Shown here: one piece after another, positions 37,497 through 45,955 of the stretch
How the letters are laid out: each line of letters starts with the position of its first letter
Numbering within the stretch: the stretch's first letter is position 1
DNA from: Mesorhizobium opportunistum WSM2075
GTDB taxonomy: Bacteria > Pseudomonadota > Alphaproteobacteria > Rhizobiales > Rhizobiaceae
DNA length: 64,000 nucleotides
NCBI RefSeq assembly: GCF_000176035.2
Contig: NC_015675.1
Coordinates: forward strand, 3,538,001-3,602,000
Direction of reading: 5' to 3'
Translations under genes and position numbers: made by a program
The notes under the pieces: model-generated
What the model was told of the DNA's origin: nothing
Databases searched by the model: none
The model's input: only the letters and a program-made list of their open reading frames with translations

Positions 37497-37889
37497 TCAA
37501 GCGTTGCGGCGGTTGTCCAACGCGAACGCGCCGGGGCCGGCAAAGAACAGATAAAGGAAGATGAAGCAGAAAGAGATCGCCGCATCGCCGCCATTGTTGA
37601 CCGGGAAGAAATCGCGCGGCATGTGCGCCATGAAATAGGCGATCGCCATTTCGCCGGCCAGGAGGAAGGCAACGGGCCGAGTGAACAGGCCGAGTGCCAG
37701 CAGGATGCCGCCGGCGAATTCGAGGATGGCGGCGGTCGTGGTCAGCCCGGAGAGGGCGTGGGGGTCGGCGCTGACTGGGAAGTTGAACAGTTTCTGGCTG
37801 CCATGCTCGATGAACTGCAGGGCGGTCATGATGCGCAACACGCCGAGCGCCTGCGGCTGGTATCTGGAGAGGCTTTCGAAAAGCTTCAT
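37497..37889 (-). CDS. DoxX family membrane protein
   Basis: A 130-residue inner-membrane protein with four predicted helices. It begins MKLFESLSRYQPQALGVLRI and has QFIEHGSQKLFNFP and LEFAGGILLALGLFTRPVAF, the DoxX signature blocks. DoxX proteins are often linked to redox and sulfur stress. The ATG at 37889 has a GGAG site upstream on the minus strand; an upstream in-frame extension to 38009 is not family-like. Convergent with the preceding flavoprotein gene, gap of 21 bases. Confidence 0.88.
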   Translation of the reverse strand: MKLFESLSRYQPQALGVLRIMTALQFIEHGSQKLFNFPVSADPHALSGLTTTAAILEFAGGILLALGLFTRPVAFLLAGEMAIAYFMAHMPRDFFPVNNGGDAAISFCFIFLYLFFAGPGAFALDNRRNA

Positions 37890-38088
37890 GATGACTCCAT
37901 TTTTCAGTCCGCCCGGCCATAGATTATCAGCCGGCGATGAACCATTCACTTCCCATGGCACGCCATCAACAATGGGTGACTGGTAATGTTCCCCAGTTTG
38001 GTCCTTCATATTGTTCCCGCAAGGGTTGCATTCCTATCGTCATGGTTGTATTAGCATGAACAGTCTAAAAATGAGGGTTCCCTTTGCC

Positions 38089-38577
38089 ATGAAAAAAGTC
38101 GTCGTCAGCCTCTTCGCTCTCCTCGCAGGAACCAGCTTCGCCATGGCCGAGGACGCCGGCTGCGAGGCTTTCAAATGGCCGGTGACGCGGGAACAGGCGC
38201 TGTTTGCCGCGCCGCCTGCAACACCCTCAGGCGCGCCCCTGGCGGTTGGCGCCGCGGCGGACCTGGCGCTGGTGCCGGTCGACAAGGCCGGCTTTGCGCT
38301 GCCGCCCGAACGTGCCCCGGCACAGGGCACGTTCGGCGCTGTCGCCAGCGTGGAGGTGCCGCCGGACGGGGTCATACAGATAAGTCTGTCGGGCGAGGCC
38401 TGGGTCGATGTCATTCAGGACGGCCACGCCATCAAGTCGGCTGGCTATAGCGGGGTGAAAACCTGCCCCGCCATCCGCAAGAGCGTGCGCTTCAAGCTTA
38501 CGCCCGGCCCGGCCACCGTGCAGTTCAGCGGCGCGAAGAAGGCTGAGCTGAAGGTCGCGGTTCTGACGCCGGAGTAG
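38089..38577 (+). CDS. Secreted protein of unknown function
   Basis: A 162-residue product with a signal peptide (MKKVVVSLFALLAGTSFAMA, then EDAGCEAFKWPVTREQAL). After that I recognise no family. It holds two cysteines in the mature part (GCEAFKW and KTCPAIRK) that could form a disulfide, and beta-rich segments with alternating Val/Ile. The ATG at 38089 sits at the signal peptide; ATGs at 38056 and 38071 in the same frame are possible. It is likely periplasmic. A terminator-like hairpin follows. Confidence 0.7.
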   Translation: MKKVVVSLFALLAGTSFAMAEDAGCEAFKWPVTREQALFAAPPATPSGAPLAVGAAADLALVPVDKAGFALPPERAPAQGTFGAVASVEVPPDGVIQISLSGEAWVDVIQDGHAIKSAGYSGVKTCPAIRKSVRFKLTPGPATVQFSGAKKAELKVAVLTPE

Positions 38578-38620
38578 CCTTACGAAACTTCGTTCAAAAA
38601 TAGCAGGAGTCTGCGGGACG

Positions 38621-38652
38621 TGCCCCCTCTGTCCTGCTGGACAGAGGGGGCA
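38621..38652. terminator. Bidirectional hairpin between convergent genes
   Basis: A perfect 13-bp stem (TGCCCCCTCTGTC with GACAGAGGGGGCA, six-base loop) lies midway between the ends of two convergent genes. No long T run follows on either strand, so it is a strong structure with only moderate terminator evidence. Confidence 0.6.
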
Positions 38653-38699
38653 ACAACGGTGCTAGCCTTCAGAAGTTGGCAAGCTTCCGTGTGCAGCGC

Positions 38700-39476
38700 T
38701 TACCGCACCGGCGCCATCAGTGCGAAATGCGCGCCTTGCGGATCCTGGCATTGCACGATCCAGCTGCCGCCGGGGACCTCCATCGGCCCCATCAGGAGCT
38801 TGCCGCCGTTGTCGGTGACGCGTTTGGCCGCCGCGTCGATGCCGGTGACGTTGAAATAGAACTGCCAGACCGGCACCGGGATCTGCTGCGGCTTGTTCAT
38901 GATACCGCCGCCGGATTCGGAGCCGGCCGTGAAGGTCTGGTAGGTGCCCATCGGACCCATGTCGAAGTCGCCGGCATTGGCCCAGCCGAACTGGTCGGAA
39001 TAGAAATCGAACGCGGCCTTCCAGTCGCTGGTGTAGAGCTCGTGCCAGCCGATATGGCCCGGCGTGCTGGCCGGCACGACAGGCTGGTCGGGGCCGTTCG
39101 GCTGCAAGAACATGAAGGTCGCGCCCTGCGGATCGGCAACGACGGCAAAGCGGCCAACGCCTGGAATGTCGGCGGGCTGGCGATGAACGGAGCCGCCCGC
39201 TTTCTCCAGCGATGCCGTGGAGGCATCGACATCCTTGGTATGGATATAGCCGAGCCAGGCCGGCGGCATGCCCATCTTGGCCGCATCCTCGGGCAGCGTC
39301 ATCAGGCCGCCGACGCCACGCTCGCCGACATTCATGACGATGTAGCGCGGCATGCCGGGAGCCACGTCGAAGGGCTGCGCCGTCCAGCCGACAACCTTGG
39401 TGTAGAAGGCCTCGGCTGCATCGAGGTCTGATGTCATCAACTCGTACCAGAAGAAGGGCATCGGGGATTTGGGCAT
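38700..39476 (-). CDS. Two-domain VOC (glyoxalase/bleomycin resistance) family protein
   Basis: A 258-residue protein made of two vicinal-oxygen-chelate domains: residues about 5-125 (MPFFWYELMTSDLDAAEAFY...) and 135-255 (HIGWHELYTSDWKAAFDFY...). Each contains a DPQGATF or DPQGAHF end motif. The repeated W-x-E-L-x-T/x-D openings resemble the metal-binding starts of the fold. The family includes lyases, dioxygenases and binding proteins, so activity is not assigned. The ATG at 39476 has GGAGA upstream. It is divergent from the ChaC gene, 89 bases apart. Confidence 0.87.
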   Translation of the reverse strand: MPKSPMPFFWYELMTSDLDAAEAFYTKVVGWTAQPFDVAPGMPRYIVMNVGERGVGGLMTLPEDAAKMGMPPAWLGYIHTKDVDASTASLEKAGGSVHRQPADIPGVGRFAVVADPQGATFMFLQPNGPDQPVVPASTPGHIGWHELYTSDWKAAFDFYSDQFGWANAGDFDMGPMGTYQTFTAGSESGGGIMNKPQQIPVPVWQFYFNVTGIDAAAKRVTDNGGKLLMGPMEVPGGSWIVQCQDPQGAHFALMAPVR

Positions 39477-39565
39477 TTTGGGTCTCCTCACCTTTGCATC
39501 GATCGTCGTCCGATCCATCCTAGGACGATCTTCACGACGGAAATCCGACACCCGCCCGAACAACA

Positions 39566-40390
39566 ATGTCTTTAGATGCCAGGCGTTCCCCCGTTGCGCA
39601 TCCGGCGGTTTTCGATTTCTCTGCGGTGACGAGGGAGTTGTCGTCCATGCGCCTTATGTCGCTTACGCCCGAGCTTGTCGCGCTGTGCCATCGGGAAGAG
39701 GCCGATCCGGGTCCCGATCCGAGCTGGACCGAGATGAACGACGGTGACTTCCGGACCCTTGCCTTGCGGCTCTCCGACGAGGCGGACGAGGGACCGCTGT
39801 GGGTGTTCGCCTATGGGTCGCTGATCTGGAAACCGGAATTCGAATCCGTCGAACAACGGCTCGCCACGGCCTATGGCTGGCACCGCTCGTTCTGTCTCGA
39901 CATGGTGCGTTGGCGCGGCAGCGCCGCGCAACCGGGATTGATGATGGCGCTCGAACGGGGCGGACGCTGCAACGGCGTGATCTGCCGCTTGCCGGAAGGC
40001 GAGAAACCGGCTCAGATCGAAAGACTGCTGCGGCGCGAGATCAATGATCATGAGAGTGTCAGCTCTGTCAGGTGGCTGCCCGTGCATACGGCGCAAGGTG
40101 CGCTGCGGGCGCTCGGCTTCTGGGTCGGCGTGAAGGGCAGGGGTACGTCGCTGGGCCAGCCGCTGGACAGGGTGGCAAGCGTGCTGGCCAGGGCCTGCGG
40201 GCATATCGGCTCCGGGGCCGAATATCTCTACAATACCGTCAGCCATCTCGAAGCGTTCGGCATTCATGACCGCAATCTGTGGCGATTGCAGAAACTGGTC
40301 GCGGACGAGATCCGGACCATCCATGCTCGGGCTCTCGATCCAGTTCACTCGGCCATCCCGCAAGAGCAATTGCTCAAAGTCATAACATGA
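39566..40390 (+). CDS. chaC: Glutathione-specific gamma-glutamylcyclotransferase, ChaC family
   Basis: Cytoplasmic enzyme that degrades glutathione to 5-oxoproline and Cys-Gly. The hallmark VFAYGSLIWKP stands at about residues 76-86, followed by YGWHRSFCLDMVRWRG, LERGGRCNGVICRL and the C-terminal GAEYLYNTVSHLEAFGIHD, all ChaC features. The 274-residue form uses ATG at 39566; an ATG at 39647 would remove a 27-residue non-conserved lead and is possible. No clear operon partner. Confidence 0.9.
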   Translation: MSLDARRSPVAHPAVFDFSAVTRELSSMRLMSLTPELVALCHREEADPGPDPSWTEMNDGDFRTLALRLSDEADEGPLWVFAYGSLIWKPEFESVEQRLATAYGWHRSFCLDMVRWRGSAAQPGLMMALERGGRCNGVICRLPEGEKPAQIERLLRREINDHESVSSVRWLPVHTAQGALRALGFWVGVKGRGTSLGQPLDRVASVLARACGHIGSGAEYLYNTVSHLEAFGIHDRNLWRLQKLVADEIRTIHARALDPVHSAIPQEQLLKVIT

Positions 40391-40440
40391 GTAAAGTAAT
40401 CATATTACTACCCAGTCTTTTCAGTGTCTTGCGCCGAAAA

Positions 40441-40456
40441 TTGACCAATTGATAAA
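40441..40456 (+). promoter_or_regulatory. Candidate RutR operator upstream of preT
   Basis: TTGACCAATTGATAAA matches 12 of 14 fixed positions of the E. coli RutR consensus TTGACCAnnTGGTCAA (left half perfect). It lies 50 bases before the preT start, in the only clear promoter space; its TTGACC could double as a -35 element, as expected for repression. RutR itself is encoded at 48527-49162. Confidence 0.65.
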
Positions 40457-40506
40457 AAAATAAAACGTGCTAGCCTTCCCCAAAACGAAAATATGGGGAA
40501 CTGACG

Positions 40507-41862
40507 ATGCCAGAAGGCCAGTTCAAAGAGGGTATTGCCGGCGGCCGGCTTCAGGCCGACCAGTATGCGGACAATTTTTCCGACCTGCATCCACCGCTCG
40601 ATCACCACGAGGCGCTGGTCGAATCCGACCGCTGCTATTTCTGCTACGACGCGCCGTGCATGAACGCGTGTCCGACCTCGATCGACATCCCGCTGTTCAT
40701 CCGTCAGATATCGACCGGCAATCCGATCGGCTCGGCCAAGACCATCTTCGATCAGAACATTTTGGGCGGCATGTGCGCCCGCGTCTGCCCGACCGAGACG
40801 CTGTGCGAAGAGGTCTGCGTGCGCGAGGTGGCGGAAGGCAAGCCGGTGCAGATCGGCCGCCTGCAGCGCTACGCCACCGATGTCGCGATGGCCGAGAACA
40901 AGCAGTTCTATCCGCGCCCCACGCCGACGGGCAAGACGATCGCCGTGGTCGGCGCCGGGCCTGCTGGCCTCGCCGCCGCGCACCGGCTCGCCCGTCACGG
41001 CCATGACGTGACCATCCTGGAGGCGCGGCCGAAGGCCGGCGGCCTCAACGAATACGGCATCGCCGCCTACAAGAGCGTCGACAATTTCGCCCAGGCCGAG
41101 GTCGACTATGTCACTTCGATCGGCGGCATCGACATCCAGAATGGCAAGGCGCTCGGCCGCGACTATCAGCTCTCCGACCTGATCCGCAACTACGACGCCG
41201 TGTTCCTCGGCATGGGGTTGGGCGGCGTCAATGCGCTGCGCGCCGATGGCGAGGATGCCGACGGCGTCACCAATGCGGTGGAATTCATCTCCGAACTGCG
41301 CCAGGCCAGCGATCTCTCGAGCCTGCCGGTCGGCCGGCGCGTGGTCGTCATCGGCGGCGGCATGACGGCGATCGATGCCGCCGTGCAGTCGAAGCTGCTC
41401 GGCGCCGAGGAGGTGACGATCTGCTACCGGCGCGGCCAGGAGCACATGAATGCCTCCGAGTTCGAGCAGGATCTGGCCGCCGCCAACGGCGTCACCATCC
41501 GCCACTGGCTGCAGCCGAAGCGGGTGGTTGCCGAGGCGGGCAAGGTCAGTGCCATCGAACTCGAATACACGGCCATGAACGGCGACAGGCTTGCCGGCAC
41601 CGGCGAGACGCTGACGCTCGTTGCCGACCAGGTATTCAAGGCGATCGGCCAGAGCTTTGTCCCGACCGCTCTCAACGGCAGCGGTGCATCGATCGAGCTC
41701 GAAGCCGGCCGCATCAAGGTCGATGCGGAAGGGCGGACCTCGCTGGCCAAGGTCTGGGCCGGCGGCGACTGCATTTTTGGCGGCGACGACCTGACTGTCT
41801 CAGCCGTGGCGCAAGGCCGCGATGCGGCGGAAAGCATCAACAGGAGCCTGACGCAGGGATAG
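40507..41862 (+). CDS. preT: NAD(P)-dependent dihydropyrimidine dehydrogenase subunit PreT
   Basis: Flavin and Fe-S subunit that passes electrons from NAD(P)H to PreA for reduction of uracil and thymine to the 5,6-dihydro forms. The 451-residue protein starts with a cysteine-rich Fe-S region (Cys43, 46, 51, 55, in CYFCYDAPCMNACP; then GGMCARVCPTETLCEEVC), an FAD motif VVGAGPAGLAAAHRLA and an NAD(P) motif VVVIGGGMTAIDAA, and closes with AGGDCIFGGDDLTVSAVAQG. Length and order match PreT. A methyltransferase gene starts 5 bases after the stop, followed by preA. Confidence 0.95.
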   Translation: MPEGQFKEGIAGGRLQADQYADNFSDLHPPLDHHEALVESDRCYFCYDAPCMNACPTSIDIPLFIRQISTGNPIGSAKTIFDQNILGGMCARVCPTETLCEEVCVREVAEGKPVQIGRLQRYATDVAMAENKQFYPRPTPTGKTIAVVGAGPAGLAAAHRLARHGHDVTILEARPKAGGLNEYGIAAYKSVDNFAQAEVDYVTSIGGIDIQNGKALGRDYQLSDLIRNYDAVFLGMGLGGVNALRADGEDADGVTNAVEFISELRQASDLSSLPVGRRVVVIGGGMTAIDAAVQSKLLGAEEVTICYRRGQEHMNASEFEQDLAAANGVTIRHWLQPKRVVAEAGKVSAIELEYTAMNGDRLAGTGETLTLVADQVFKAIGQSFVPTALNGSGASIELEAGRIKVDAEGRTSLAKVWAGGDCIFGGDDLTVSAVAQGRDAAESINRSLTQG

Positions 41863-41867
41863 GGATC

Positions 41868-42710
41868 ATGGCCACGGTGGAACCGGGCATCGCCCGTCAC
41901 TACGAGATATCAGGCCTGGAGCAGCGGATCCTTGCCGGCCTCGCCGATATAGGCGTGGACGTTGCCCATCTGAGGGTCAGCGATCTCGAAGCGGTCGACG
42001 AATTCCACATTGGTGGTGTGGCAGCCACCAGGGAACTCGTCGATCAGATGGGTTTGAAGCCGGCTGGCAGGCTGCTTGACATCGGATCGGGTATAGGTGG
42101 TCCGGCCCGCTTTGTCGCCAACAGTGCCGACGCCGATGTCACCGGCATCGACCTGACGCAGAGCTATGTCGACGTCGCGACCAGCCTGTCGAAGCGCACG
42201 GGAATGGCGGACAGGACGCACTTCGTCCAGGGCAGCGCATTGGACATGCCGTTCGGCAACGCCAGCTTCGATGCGGCAATGATCCTGCATGTCGGCATGA
42301 ACCTTCCCGACAAGGCGAAGCTGATGAGCGAGGCCGCGCGCGTGCTGCGGCCGGGCGGTGTCTTTGCCGTCTACGATGTAATGCGGCTCAAGGCCGGCGC
42401 GCTGACCTTTCCGCTGCCATGGGCATCGGACGAAACCATGTCCTTTGTCGCCACGCCGGACGACTATCGATCGGCCGCCACCGCCGCGGGTTTCTCGGTG
42501 ACGACGGAACGGCCACGCGGCGCCTTTGCCGTCGAATTCTTTGCCACGATGCGCGCACGGGTGGCTGCCGCCCAGGCTGACGGCAGAAAGCCGCCGCCTG
42601 GCGTTGGCCTGATCATGGGCGGGGATGCCCGCACCAAGATCTCCAATATCACCGCCGCGCTTGAAGGCGGCATTCTTGCACCCGTGGAAATGCTCCTTCG
42701 TCTCGGTTGA
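41868..42710 (+). CDS. SAM-dependent methyltransferase inserted between preT and preA
   Basis: A 280-residue class I methyltransferase resembling the UbiE/sterol- or glycine-methyltransferase type. Motif I is LLDIGSGIGGPARFVA, then VTGIDLTQSYVDVA, LDMPFGNASFDAAMILHVGM and VLRPGGVFAVYDVMRL. It is packed tightly in the pyrimidine operon, 5 bases after preT and 12 bases before preA, so it is surely co-transcribed. It has no known part in reductive pyrimidine degradation. A role in making or removing a methylated pyrimidine, or a small-molecule modification, is possible but not shown. Confidence 0.88.
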   Translation: MATVEPGIARHYEISGLEQRILAGLADIGVDVAHLRVSDLEAVDEFHIGGVAATRELVDQMGLKPAGRLLDIGSGIGGPARFVANSADADVTGIDLTQSYVDVATSLSKRTGMADRTHFVQGSALDMPFGNASFDAAMILHVGMNLPDKAKLMSEAARVLRPGGVFAVYDVMRLKAGALTFPLPWASDETMSFVATPDDYRSAATAAGFSVTTERPRGAFAVEFFATMRARVAAAQADGRKPPPGVGLIMGGDARTKISNITAALEGGILAPVEMLLRLG

Positions 42711-42722
42711 AAGGGACCTGTC

Positions 42723-44036
42723 ATGGCTGACATCCGCAACAATTTCGTCGGCATCAAATCGCCCAATCCGTTCTGGCTGGCCTCGGCGCCGCCGACCGAC
42801 AAGGCCTACAACGTCATCCGCGCCTTCAAGGCCGGCTGGGGCGGCGTGGTGTGGAAGACGCTGGGCGAGGAAGGCCCCCCGGTCGTCAACGTCAATGGCC
42901 CGCGCTATGGCGCGATCTGGGGTGCCGACCGCCGCCTGCTCGGCCTCAACAACATCGAACTGATCACCGACCGCGACCTGCAGGTCAATCTGCGCGAGAT
43001 CAAGCAGGTCAAGAAGGACTGGCCCGACCGCGCCATCGTCGTCTCGCTGATGGTGCCCTGCGTCGAGGAGAGCTGGAAGGCGATCCTGCCGGTGGTCGAG
43101 GAGACGGAAGCCGACGGCATCGAGCTCAATTTCGGCTGTCCGCACGGCATGTCGGAACGCGGCATGGGCGCGGCCGTCGGCCAGGTGCCGGAATATATCG
43201 AAATGGTTGTGCGCTGGTGCAAGCAGAACACGCGCATGCCGGTCATCACCAAGCTGACGCCCAACATCACCGATGTGCGCAAGCCGGCGAGGGCCGCGCT
43301 TGCCGGCGGCACCGACGCGGTGTCGCTGATCAACACCATCAATTCGATCACCGGTGTCGATCTCGACAGTTTCGCGCCGCAGCCGATCATCGACGGCAAG
43401 GGTTCGCATGGCGGCTATTGCGGCCCGGCGGTGAAGCCGATCGCCATGAACATGGTGGCCGAAATCGCGCGCGATACCGAAACCCGCGGCCTGCCGATCT
43501 CAGGCATTGGCGGCATCACCACCTGGCGCGATGCGGCGGAATTCATGGCGCTCGGCGCCGGCAATGTGCAGGTCTGCACGGCGGCGATGACCTACGGCTT
43601 CAAGATCGTGCAGGAGATGATCGCCGGTCTCGAAAATTGGATGGACGAGAAAGGCCATGCCTCGCTCGACGACATCGTCGGCCGTGCCACCCCCAACGTC
43701 ACCGACTGGCAGTATCTCAACCTCAACTATGTCGCCAAGGCGCGTATCGACCAGGACGCCTGCATCAAATGCGGCCGCTGCCACATCGCCTGCGAGGACA
43801 CCTCGCACCAGGCGATCACCAGCATGGTCGACGGCGTCAGGCACTTTGAAGTGATCGAGGCCGAATGCGTCGGCTGCAATCTGTGCGTCAATGTCTGCCC
43901 CGTCGAGAATTGCATCACCATGGAACCGCTGGCCGCCGGCGCTCTGGATGAGCGTACCGGCAGGCCGGTGTCGCCGATCTACGCCAACTGGACGACGCAC
44001 CCGAACAATCCGATGGCCAAGGTGGCGGCAGAGTAG
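42723..44036 (+). CDS. preA: NAD-dependent dihydropyrimidine dehydrogenase subunit PreA
   Basis: Catalytic FMN subunit that reduces uracil and thymine. The 437-residue protein has the dihydroorotate-dehydrogenase-like barrel from residue about 5 (NFVGIKSPNPFWLASAPPTD), the active-site cysteine region LNFGCPHGMSERGMG, FMN-binding ISGIGGITTW and GAGNVQVCTA, and a C-terminal pair of 4Fe-4S clusters (CIKCGRCHIAC from about 348; CVGCNLCVNVCPVENC from about 382). With PreT it forms the bacterial counterpart of mammalian dihydropyrimidine dehydrogenase. Confidence 0.96.
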   Translation: MADIRNNFVGIKSPNPFWLASAPPTDKAYNVIRAFKAGWGGVVWKTLGEEGPPVVNVNGPRYGAIWGADRRLLGLNNIELITDRDLQVNLREIKQVKKDWPDRAIVVSLMVPCVEESWKAILPVVEETEADGIELNFGCPHGMSERGMGAAVGQVPEYIEMVVRWCKQNTRMPVITKLTPNITDVRKPARAALAGGTDAVSLINTINSITGVDLDSFAPQPIIDGKGSHGGYCGPAVKPIAMNMVAEIARDTETRGLPISGIGGITTWRDAAEFMALGAGNVQVCTAAMTYGFKIVQEMIAGLENWMDEKGHASLDDIVGRATPNVTDWQYLNLNYVAKARIDQDACIKCGRCHIACEDTSHQAITSMVDGVRHFEVIEAECVGCNLCVNVCPVENCITMEPLAAGALDERTGRPVSPIYANWTTHPNNPMAKVAAE

Positions 44037-44494
44037 GGCTGCCTTCGCAGAATTTGGGTCCCTCGCCCCGATCGACGTCTACGTCATGCACACATCTTCT
44101 GTGACTGGCGTGATTGATCGGCCGGAGGCTTGGGTTGCCACGTGGTTCCCCCAATCCGTCGCTGCTTCGCAGCGCCACCTTTCCCCCCTCCGGAGGGAAA
44201 GGAAGGGAGCGGTTCCGGACGAGCGTTGACGGCAAAAAGCTTTGGCGCCTTTCCTCTACCCCGTCGATCGGGGGAGAGGTGGCTCGGCGAAGCCGAGACG
44301 GAGTGGGGGTCGACCAGCTCAGCACGTTATCGCCAAAGATCAGCTGCCCGGAAATGTGTGCATGCCGTAGTGCAAAGCGGGGTGCGAGGAACGCAAGTCC
44401 TGTGAAGCTTCGTGACGATATGAAACTCGCACTTCCCTATTGCAGATAAATTTTATCCACGATATAATGTATCCATGAATAGGAGATCGGCATC
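44037..44494. repeat. 458-base gene-free stretch with clustered palindromes
   Basis: No supported gene lies here. It contains CTTTCCC-type (44178-44202), CCTCTaCCCCG/CGGGGgAGAGG (44253-44279) and CTCGGC/GCCGAG (44283-44297) palindromes, similar in style to the other intergenic repeat elements of this window. The last 60 bases hold the promoter of the next gene, including a dyad at 44445-44457. Confidence 0.7.
44445..44457 (+). promoter_or_regulatory. Candidate operator GATAAA-T-TTTATC before the second Rrf2 gene
   Basis: A perfect 13-base dyad lies 38 bases before the Rrf2-type ATG. Rrf2 regulators commonly repress themselves from such AT-rich palindromes. Another half-like GATATAATGTATC follows at 44461. 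Confidence 0.5.
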
Positions 44495-45013
44495 ATGAAG
44501 CTGGGCGAGGGCGTTGAAGCGGCCATCCACTGCGCGGCCACGCTGGCCAGCGTCGAGGGCAACAGCACCATGCCGGGCGCCGCGCTGGCCGAGTCGTTCG
44601 GCCTGTCGCCGAGCTATCTCCTGAAGCATCTCAACATGCTGACCGCCGCGCGCATCCTGGAATCGGTGCCGGGACCGGCTGGCGGCTACAGGCTGGCAAA
44701 GCCTGCAGAGCGCATCACGCTGCTCGACATCGTGCTGGCCGTCGAAGGACGCGAGCCGGCGTTTCGGTGTGGCGAGATCCGTCGCAACGGCCCGGTCAAG
44801 CTCGATGCCTCCGCCTATGTCAAACCCTGCGGCATCAACGCGGCGATGCTGAAGGCCGAGCGCGCCTATCGCGCCGCACTCGCCGAAACCAGGCTGTCCG
44901 ACATCGTGGCCACTTACCAGGCGGAAGGCGATCCGAGATCGCTTGCCGCGAGCTGCGCTTTCGTGGAGCGCCACCAGCGGCCGCAGAAACCCGGTTCGAC
45001 AACGCAAACCTAA
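44495..45013 (+). CDS. Rrf2-family transcriptional regulator
   Basis: A 172-residue winged-helix protein: MKLGEGVEAAIHCAATLASV, PGAALAESFGLSPSYLLKHLN as recognition helix, then GPAGGYRLAKP. Cysteines 92 and 112 (RCGEI and PCGINA) could sense redox, thiols or electrophiles. AGGAG stands before the ATG. The next gene (AhpD-like) begins 28 bases after its stop, then a DoxX gene, which suggests an oxidative or electrophile stress operon controlled by this protein. Confidence 0.87.
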   Translation: MKLGEGVEAAIHCAATLASVEGNSTMPGAALAESFGLSPSYLLKHLNMLTAARILESVPGPAGGYRLAKPAERITLLDIVLAVEGREPAFRCGEIRRNGPVKLDASAYVKPCGINAAMLKAERAYRAALAETRLSDIVATYQAEGDPRSLAASCAFVERHQRPQKPGSTTQT

Positions 45014-45041
45014 AACCCCCGAAGCTGTGAAAGGAAAGACG

Positions 45042-45500
45042 ATGAAACAGAGGCTGCAATTTTTCGCCAAGGCGCCCGAGATCATGAAGGCGGTGTCGGC
45101 GCTCAACAAGGCGGTCGACGAATGCGGGCTCGAGGTGAGCCTGCTGCACCTGATCAAGCTCAGAGCCTCGCAGATCAACGGTTGCTCCTACTGCGTCGAG
45201 ATGCACAGCCGCGAGGCGCGGCGCGACGGCGAGACCGAGCAGCGGCTCTATCTGGTCGCGGCCTGGAAGGAATCGCCGCTGTTCTCCGAGCGCGAACGCG
45301 CCGCCCTGGCCTGGACCGAGGCGGTCACGCTGATCGCCAATGACGGTGTTTCGGATGAGCTCTATGCCCGCACGCTCGAGCATTTCTCGGAAGAGGAACT
45401 GGTGAAGCTCTCTGTCGCGCTCGGCATGATCAACACCTGGAACCGGTTGTGCATCCCGTTCCACGCCATTCATCCGATGCCCGCCGCCAAGGCTGCCTGA
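45042..45500 (+). CDS. Carboxymuconolactone decarboxylase / AhpD-like protein
   Basis: A 152-residue helical protein of the CMD family. The redox motif CSYCVEMHSREAR (Cys-x-x-Cys plus His, about residues 48-60) is that of AhpD-type alkylhydroperoxidases. The middle and end (ESPLFSERERAALAWTEAVTLI, LGMINTWNRLCIPF) match the YnjA/AhpD-like group. The ATG at 45042 has AAGGAAAG upstream. It follows the Rrf2 gene and precedes DoxX. Confidence 0.92.
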   Translation: MKQRLQFFAKAPEIMKAVSALNKAVDECGLEVSLLHLIKLRASQINGCSYCVEMHSREARRDGETEQRLYLVAAWKESPLFSERERAALAWTEAVTLIANDGVSDELYARTLEHFSEEELVKLSVALGMINTWNRLCIPFHAIHPMPAAKAA

Positions 45501-45568
45501 TCATCCGATTGTGTTGGGGAGCGCCGCAGGGAGGTGACGCTCCCGATTGATTTCAAAGGGAGCGTTTC

Positions 45569-45946
45569 ATGCCTGCCGATTTGCCTTCGACCTTGTTGTT
45601 CCTCGGCCGCCTGTTGCTCGGCGGCGCTTTTGTCCTCGCCGGCCTGCGCAACATCCAGAACGCAGCCTTCCTCACAGGGCTCATGGCCGCGCGCGGTGTG
45701 CCGCGGGCGCGGTTGGCGCTGTGGGCCGGCATCGTCCTGCAGATCATCGCCGGCGCGCTGGTGATGGCGGGTCTGTGGACCGCGCTTGCCTGCGCGGTGC
45801 TCTTGCTGTTCCTGGTCGCCGCCACGCCGATGTTCCACAATTTCTGGGATCACCAGGGTCCGGACCGCGCGGCGCGCATCAACGGCTTCGTCGGCAATGT
45901 CGCGCTGGGCGGCGGTTTTCTGACTCTGATCGCGCAGTCGCTCTGA
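45569..45946 (+). CDS. DoxX family membrane protein
   Basis: A 125-residue protein with four hydrophobic helices and the DoxX pattern (LFLGRLLLGGAFVLAGLRNI; ARLALWAGIVLQIIAGALVM; MFHNFWDHQGPDRAARIN). AAAGGGAG precedes the ATG. It is the last gene of the Rrf2-AhpD-like-DoxX unit and ends 9 bases before a convergent SDR gene. Confidence 0.9.
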   Translation: MPADLPSTLLFLGRLLLGGAFVLAGLRNIQNAAFLTGLMAARGVPRARLALWAGIVLQIIAGALVMAGLWTALACAVLLLFLVAATPMFHNFWDHQGPDRAARINGFVGNVALGGGFLTLIAQSL

Positions 45947-45955
45947 AGGCCAAAG

